Positions 59,797 through 64,000 of a DNA stretch of 64,000 nt are shown one piece after another; the first letter of the stretch is position 1, and each line of letters begins with the position of its first letter. The stretch spans positions 2,728,001 through 2,792,000 of the forward strand of contig OZ218962.1 in NCBI GenBank assembly GCA_965112735.1. Direction: 5' to 3'. The notes beneath the pieces were generated by a model. The model made no database searches. It was not told where the DNA came from and saw only the letters and a list, made by a program, of their open reading frames with translations. The position numbers and the translations under genes were made by a program. Source of the stretch: Phaeosaccion multiseriatum (taxonomy: Eukaryota; Ochrophyta, other classes).

Positions 59797-62157
59797 ATGC
59801 TTCTCCCCTCCGAAATGCCTTCCTGCCGCAGCTGGTGCTTCTGCTTCTCCCCTCTTCCTTCCTCTCTTACTCTTTACCCTCCTCCTCGTGGAGCTGTGAG
59901 TGATTCCTTTGGCCGTGTGGGAGCTGGGAGGCATGTCCGACAGAGGAGGGAGGAGGGAGCTACGAGGGGAGGAAGAGGAGGGCGAGGAGGGAGAACGGCA
60001 GAGGATCAACAGCACCCCCTGCACCAGCGAATATTCGGAGGACAGGATGGCAAGAGCGCGACGGACAGGAGGCGGGAGGGGCAGATACGTCTGAGAGAGG
60101 AGGTGAAATCACTCGGGCAGAAGGGAGATTGGCGGGGAGTGGCGAGAGCTCTGGACGAGGCCAAGGCCGGTGCACTTCCTTTGAACGTGTTCATCTACAC
60201 CGCCGCCATCACTGCGGTGGGACGATGTGGGCGCTGGAAGGGGGCGCTGGCCTTGCTGGGCGAAATGGCTGCGAATGGGGTCGAGCCGGATGCCATCGCC
60301 TTCTCGTCGACCCTCGTTGCATGTGCCCGGGCCGGAAAGAACCGCGCTGCCTTTGGCGTGCTAAAGGAGATGCGAGAGAAGGGCTTTCGCCCTGGAGTGG
60401 AAACGTGCAGCCTTCTATTAAACTCGTGCTGTATGAGACTGCAGCTGCATCGTGCTGCTCAATTGTTGCAAGAAATGCGAGAGTTAGGCCCGGCTCCGAC
60501 CACGGTGAGCTACACGTGTGTCATCAATGGGTTTGGCAAAGCGGGCCAATGTGAGCGTGCGCTGGACCTGTTTGCAGAGATGCAAGAGGACGGACTACGG
60601 CCCGATGTGGTTGCCTACAACTCACTGATATCGGCTTGCGGCTCTGCAGGCTTGTACGAGCGGGCACTAGACCTTCTCCAGGAGATGCGAGAGGAGGGAC
60701 TCCGGCCCGACGTTATTTCTCACAATGCTGCCATGACTGCTTGCGGCAAGGCTGGACAGAGCGAGAGGGCCCTGGCCATTCTACGACAGATGCAGAGAGA
60801 CGAAGGGCTGGCACCGACCCACCCTTCCTTCAATGCGGTGCTTGACGCTTGTGCCCGAGCCGGTCAAGCGGACCGCGCTCGAGACCTGCTCACAGAGATG
60901 AAAAGTACAGGACTAGCACCGGATATCATCTCCTTCAACGCTGTCGTCACGGCCTGTGCCAACGCAGGGCAGTACGACCAAGCGCGGGAGGTGCTGGCGG
61001 AGATGGGGAGAGAGGGGCTCCGCGGGGACGTGTTGACGTACAACGGCATGATTGCCGCGTACGGAAAGGGCGGCGAGTGTGGCAAGGCCCAGGGCGTACT
61101 TAAAGAGATGCGCGAGGAGGGCATTGAGCCCGACCTGATCAGCTTCAACACCGTCATTGATGCCTTTGCGCGGGCAGGCCAGCACGAGATGGCGCTTGAT
61201 TGGCTGATAGACATGCAGAGTGAGGGCGTGCGTCCCGATATCATCACCTACAACTCGGTCGTCACGGCCTGTGCCAATGCAGGGCAGTACGAAAAGGCCC
61301 GCGGTGTGTTGCGGGAGATGCGAGAAGGCGGGTTCGAACCCGACTTGATCACGTACAACGCCATGTGCACTGCTTGTGGCAAGGGCGGACAGCACGAGAT
61401 GGCACTAGAAGTGCTTCGAGAGATGCAAGAAGAGGGCGTTCGACCCGACGTGGTGAGCTTCAATGCGCTGATCCACGCCTTTGGGCGGGCAGGCCAGCAC
61501 GAGCCAGCAGTCGGTGTATTCGAAGACATGCAGCAAGCGGGTGTGCGTCCGGATGTCATTACCTACAACTGCCTCATTACTGCGCACGGCAATGCAGGAG
61601 ACTTTCAAGGAGCCCTCAGAGTGCTGGAGAGGATGCGAGAAGATCAGGCCGTAGGAGGGGAGGGTATTCAAACGGACACGCCACCACCGAACGTCATCAG
61701 TTACCGAGCAGGGATCACTGCATGTGGCAAGGCCGGGCAGTATGAACGAGCGCTCGATGTGTTTATGAGCATGGAAGTGTACGGGCCGGAGCCCGATGAA
61801 GAAACTTATAGGGTCGTCATTGACGTCATGTCTGCCTGTGACCAGTTCGCCTCTGCAGATGACCTGTACGCAGAGGCGGTGTCGAAAGGCGTCTTGTCGC
61901 ACTGGGTCAAGGGCAAAGAGGGCAAGGTGATGGACTTGCACGGCTTCACCGAAGGCTCCAGTAAGGCCGCCCTCCGCCACGCGCTCACAGTGGAGAAGGC
62001 CACGGGAGAGATACAGGTCATCACGGGTAGAGGCCGGCGCAGCGTGGACGGCATCAGCGTGCTCAAGCCCCTCGTGCTCGGCTTCCTGAACGACGAGCTC
62101 GGCCTTGAGGCCTCCATCTTGCCCGCCCATGAAGGGGTGGTGATCCTCAAGGTGTGA
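59797..62157 (+). CDS. PPR-SMR protein
   Basis: 786 aa, no intron. The first ATG (MLLPSEMPSCRSWCFCFSPL) gives an acid-poor N-terminus followed by an Arg/Gly-rich stretch, compatible with organelle import. About sixteen tandem 35-residue PPR motifs fill residues 130-690 with little divergence, for example DVVAYNSLISACGSAGLYER and DIITYNSVVTACANAGQYEK. The C-terminal 80 residues are an SMR domain (VMDLHGFTEGSSKAALRHAL, ITGRGRRS, EGVVILKV). SMR domains bind or nick nucleic acid; plant relatives such as GUN1, pTAC2 and SVR7 act in plastids. The DLHGF motif keeps the H of the usual LDxH/DLHG motif. Compared with the first PPR gene (seven exons, broken array), this gene is compact and regular. Confidence 0.93.
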   Translation: MLLPSEMPSCRSWCFCFSPLPSSLTLYPPPRGAVSDSFGRVGAGRHVRQRREEGATRGGRGGRGGRTAEDQQHPLHQRIFGGQDGKSATDRRREGQIRLREEVKSLGQKGDWRGVARALDEAKAGALPLNVFIYTAAITAVGRCGRWKGALALLGEMAANGVEPDAIAFSSTLVACARAGKNRAAFGVLKEMREKGFRPGVETCSLLLNSCCMRLQLHRAAQLLQEMRELGPAPTTVSYTCVINGFGKAGQCERALDLFAEMQEDGLRPDVVAYNSLISACGSAGLYERALDLLQEMREEGLRPDVISHNAAMTACGKAGQSERALAILRQMQRDEGLAPTHPSFNAVLDACARAGQADRARDLLTEMKSTGLAPDIISFNAVVTACANAGQYDQAREVLAEMGREGLRGDVLTYNGMIAAYGKGGECGKAQGVLKEMREEGIEPDLISFNTVIDAFARAGQHEMALDWLIDMQSEGVRPDIITYNSVVTACANAGQYEKARGVLREMREGGFEPDLITYNAMCTACGKGGQHEMALEVLREMQEEGVRPDVVSFNALIHAFGRAGQHEPAVGVFEDMQQAGVRPDVITYNCLITAHGNAGDFQGALRVLERMREDQAVGGEGIQTDTPPPNVISYRAGITACGKAGQYERALDVFMSMEVYGPEPDEETYRVVIDVMSACDQFASADDLYAEAVSKGVLSHWVKGKEGKVMDLHGFTEGSSKAALRHALTVEKATGEIQVITGRGRRSVDGISVLKPLVLGFLNDELGLEASILPAHEGVVILKV

Positions 62158-62866
62158 GGTGTGAGGTGTGAGGTGTGAGGTGTGAGGCACTCGTCAGTGG
62201 CATGTGGAGGCCAATGACTTATCTTTTTCATGTTTTTTTTTTTTTTTTTTTTTTTAATTTAAAGCTATAATAACTTAGGCCTTGATATATATTGTACTAG
62301 TATGACTTACTAAGAGAGTAAGTATCCTCGCGGACCACCCCCCCCGCAACCCACCCCTTTCCACAGGGCTTCAGGACCACCCACGCGCCCACCCCTTGCC
62401 ATAGTGCTTCCGGACAGGCTGATGGCCCGTCCCCTGCTCTCTCCCCACTGCTTCCTTCATTCCGCACACGGCACAGCAAGCCCACCATATACACACGCAA
62501 CAACAGCACACGCTCTCGTTCTCTCCTCAGGAAGCGCCTCACTTCACTGCACTTGGGCATCGTGTCACCAAGCACCAAGCACCAAGCACACGCACGCACA
62601 CACACTCACGCGCCCTTTCGCTTCACACACAATGCATGCATGCAGCTTCACAGCCACACCACACCACACGCCAAGCACCAAGCGTCGCACCGGACAGTTA
62701 CACCACAGCAGACACCTGCTGCACCCCACCACACCCTGCGCACCAACTGTCACACCAGCACGTCACTCTCAGTGGCACACCGATGCGTCGCCAGACATGG
62801 CTGTCCGGCTGTCCGGCCGTCCGGCCCTCGGGGATGAGACTCGGCCACTCACAGTCCCGGCCCCGC
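62158..62866. other. Convergent intergenic region
   Basis: Begins with about five GTGAGGT heptamers (62153-62187), then a 22-base T run with AT-rich sequence (62231-62310), then CAC/ACCAAGC-rich sequence with a triplicated CACCAAG at 62568-62589. Probable 3' UTRs; no gene seen. Confidence 0.45.
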
Positions 62867-64000
62867 TCAGTCCCCGAAGGATCGCCGGAAGTTGCGGCGC
62901 TTCTGCTTCTCGAACGCAGTGCCGCCGAGCGTCGGTCCCTCCACCGAGGAGGAGGAGAAGATGGCCTCCGTTTGCTGCCTGTTGGTTTGCGTTAGGCTCA
63001 TCTGCCCGAGGGGCTGGCGCGTCCCAAACAGATTAGACATGGGGAGGGAAAAGTGGCACTCTCCTTCTCCTTCTCCTTCTCCTCCTTCCTTGAGATCGGC
63101 ACGCCACCGTCCTGCGAACCCCCAACGTCCTACTCCTCCTCCTCCTCCCCCTCCCCCTCCTCTTCCTCCTCCTCCTCCTCCTCCTACCCCCTCGTCAGGG
63201 GCCGCCGTTTCCTCCAGGGAACATTCCGACGACATGGTTCTGTTCAAGTGGAAGAGGTCGGTGTCAGTGCTGCCCGTGTTTCCGAGGTCAGACCCATCAC
63301 TGCCGAACCGCCTGGCCCACACCGCCAGGAAAGCCCTCTGCAGTGCGGGCTGCAGTTGTCCTCCTCCCTCCCCGGAGGAAGAGGCTGCGGCAGCCAGCGC
63401 TGTGGCGGTGACGGTCGGTGCTCCGTCCCCTCCTCGCCCGCCTGTGGAAGCGGCGGTCGTCAGCCAGGCTGGGAGTGAGGACTTGGAGGCAGCAAGCTGG
63501 GGAGAGGGAGGCACGGTGGCCAGCAGTGCTTTCATATCCTCCTCCTGCTGATTGCGCAGGACACCGAAGCTCGAGCAGCCGCAGCCGTGGGCCTCAAGGT
63601 GCTGGCAGATGCGGATGGTGTTGCCCGCGGGAAAGTCCTCGCTCTGCAGCCACATTCCGACGGCAGAGAGGAGCAGCGGCGCTGTAGGGGGGGCAAGGCG
63701 AAAAGAGGTTCTAAGCGTTGAATGTGATGGGGGAGTATGTACCAGACGCGATCCACTGCAACATCTTGCTCTAACAAGTCCAAGTCTACGCCCCTCCTGT
63801 CCTGAAGCGAGCACATGTGAATGGTGGTGGTACACTGGCAGTCTTACCTCCGAGCACCATCCTCCGCAGGTTGTCATCTTTGGCGTAGGAGGCCGCGAAT
63901 TGTTTGCCACCCCCGCCGCGCTTCCCACACATTACATTCGCACCGCCAGCCAGCAGCATCTCCACCACTAGGCCGTGCCCTCTACTCACAGCCAAGCTCA
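62867..64000 (-). CDS. Ankyrin-type protein with low-complexity C-terminal half (5' partial)
   Basis: Two exons visible on minus: from beyond 64000 to 63848, then 63681-62867, joined in phase (GTAAGA donor, TACAG acceptor). The first reads as ankyrin repeat (VSRGHGLVVEMLLAGGANV). The second begins with MWLQSEDFPAGNTIRICQHL, which resembles a further helical repeat, then a Cys pair and mostly Ala/Ser/Gly-rich sequence, including a Gly run from GGA repeats at 63130-63190. The last 60 residues (FGTRQPLGQMSLTQTNRQQT, then KQKRRNFRRSFGD) are not recognised. The stop is TGA at 62869-62867. Role unknown; ankyrin repeats suggest protein binding. Confidence 0.65.

Overview
This window is a GC-rich nuclear segment of a eukaryote. 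Genes have GT-AG introns, and many introns carry very long purine/pyrimidine microsatellites. I rebuilt exon-intron structures by hand from reading-frame phase and splice sites; the summed exons of every spliced gene divide exactly by three. The likely host is a photosynthetic stramenopile (ochrophyte-like alga). The reasons are a GroES/Cpn10 protein with a signal peptide followed by an A-S-H-A/F cleavage motif (typical of secondary red plastids), two Ycf45/SPD1-type plastid AAA+ ATPases, abundant PPR proteins, and RABL2, a ciliary GTPase that points to a flagellated stage. The species is not identified.

Layout, left to right. 1-1566 (+) ankyrin/BTB protein, 5' end outside. 2492-7586 (-) bifunctional purine enzyme ATIC, 11 exons, all repeats intronic. 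8346-15009 (+) PPR protein, 7 exons. 15190-15951 (+) PH-like hypothetical. 16768-17457 (+) Ycf45-like pseudogene fragment. 18375-21362 (+) and 24807-27026 (-) two intact paralogues of that pseudogene, each joining LOTUS-like, inactive-exonuclease-like and Ycf45 AAA+ domains. Between them, 21908-24204 (+) an FNIP-repeat protein. 27792-33641 (+) a membrane-RGS protein. 34810-37332 (-) a secretory glycosyltransferase gene split by a 1569-bp element with terminal inverted repeats. 37987-39249 (+) plastid Cpn10. 40771-44508 (-) second FNIP protein. 45328-48384 (-) RABL2 with a 529-bp pure GAA/TTC intron repeat. 48951-59244 (+) a 15-exon SNF2/RING translocase of the Rad5/HLTF/SHPRH type. 59797-62157 (+) an intronless PPR-SMR protein. 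62867-64000 (-) an ankyrin-type protein, 5' end outside.

Most genes lie in divergent or convergent pairs with 0.5-1.2 kb between them: ATIC/PPR, Ycf45-C/RGS, glycosyltransferase/Cpn10 and RABL2/SNF2 are divergent. The gene set is ordinary housekeeping, signalling and organelle RNA/protein maintenance, with no operon logic.

The best candidate for something new is the element at 35666-37234. It has perfect 18-bp ends, a 3-bp duplication, poly-T plus AG inside each end, and internal copies of one 17-mer. It interrupts a gene that regains a signal peptide and one open frame when the element is removed. A second candidate is a 14-base sequence, GCAGTTGGTGATAC, found six times exactly and twice with one mismatch, mostly beside CAG/GCN low-complexity tracts in unrelated genes. 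No rRNA, tRNA, CRISPR or viral gene was recognised.
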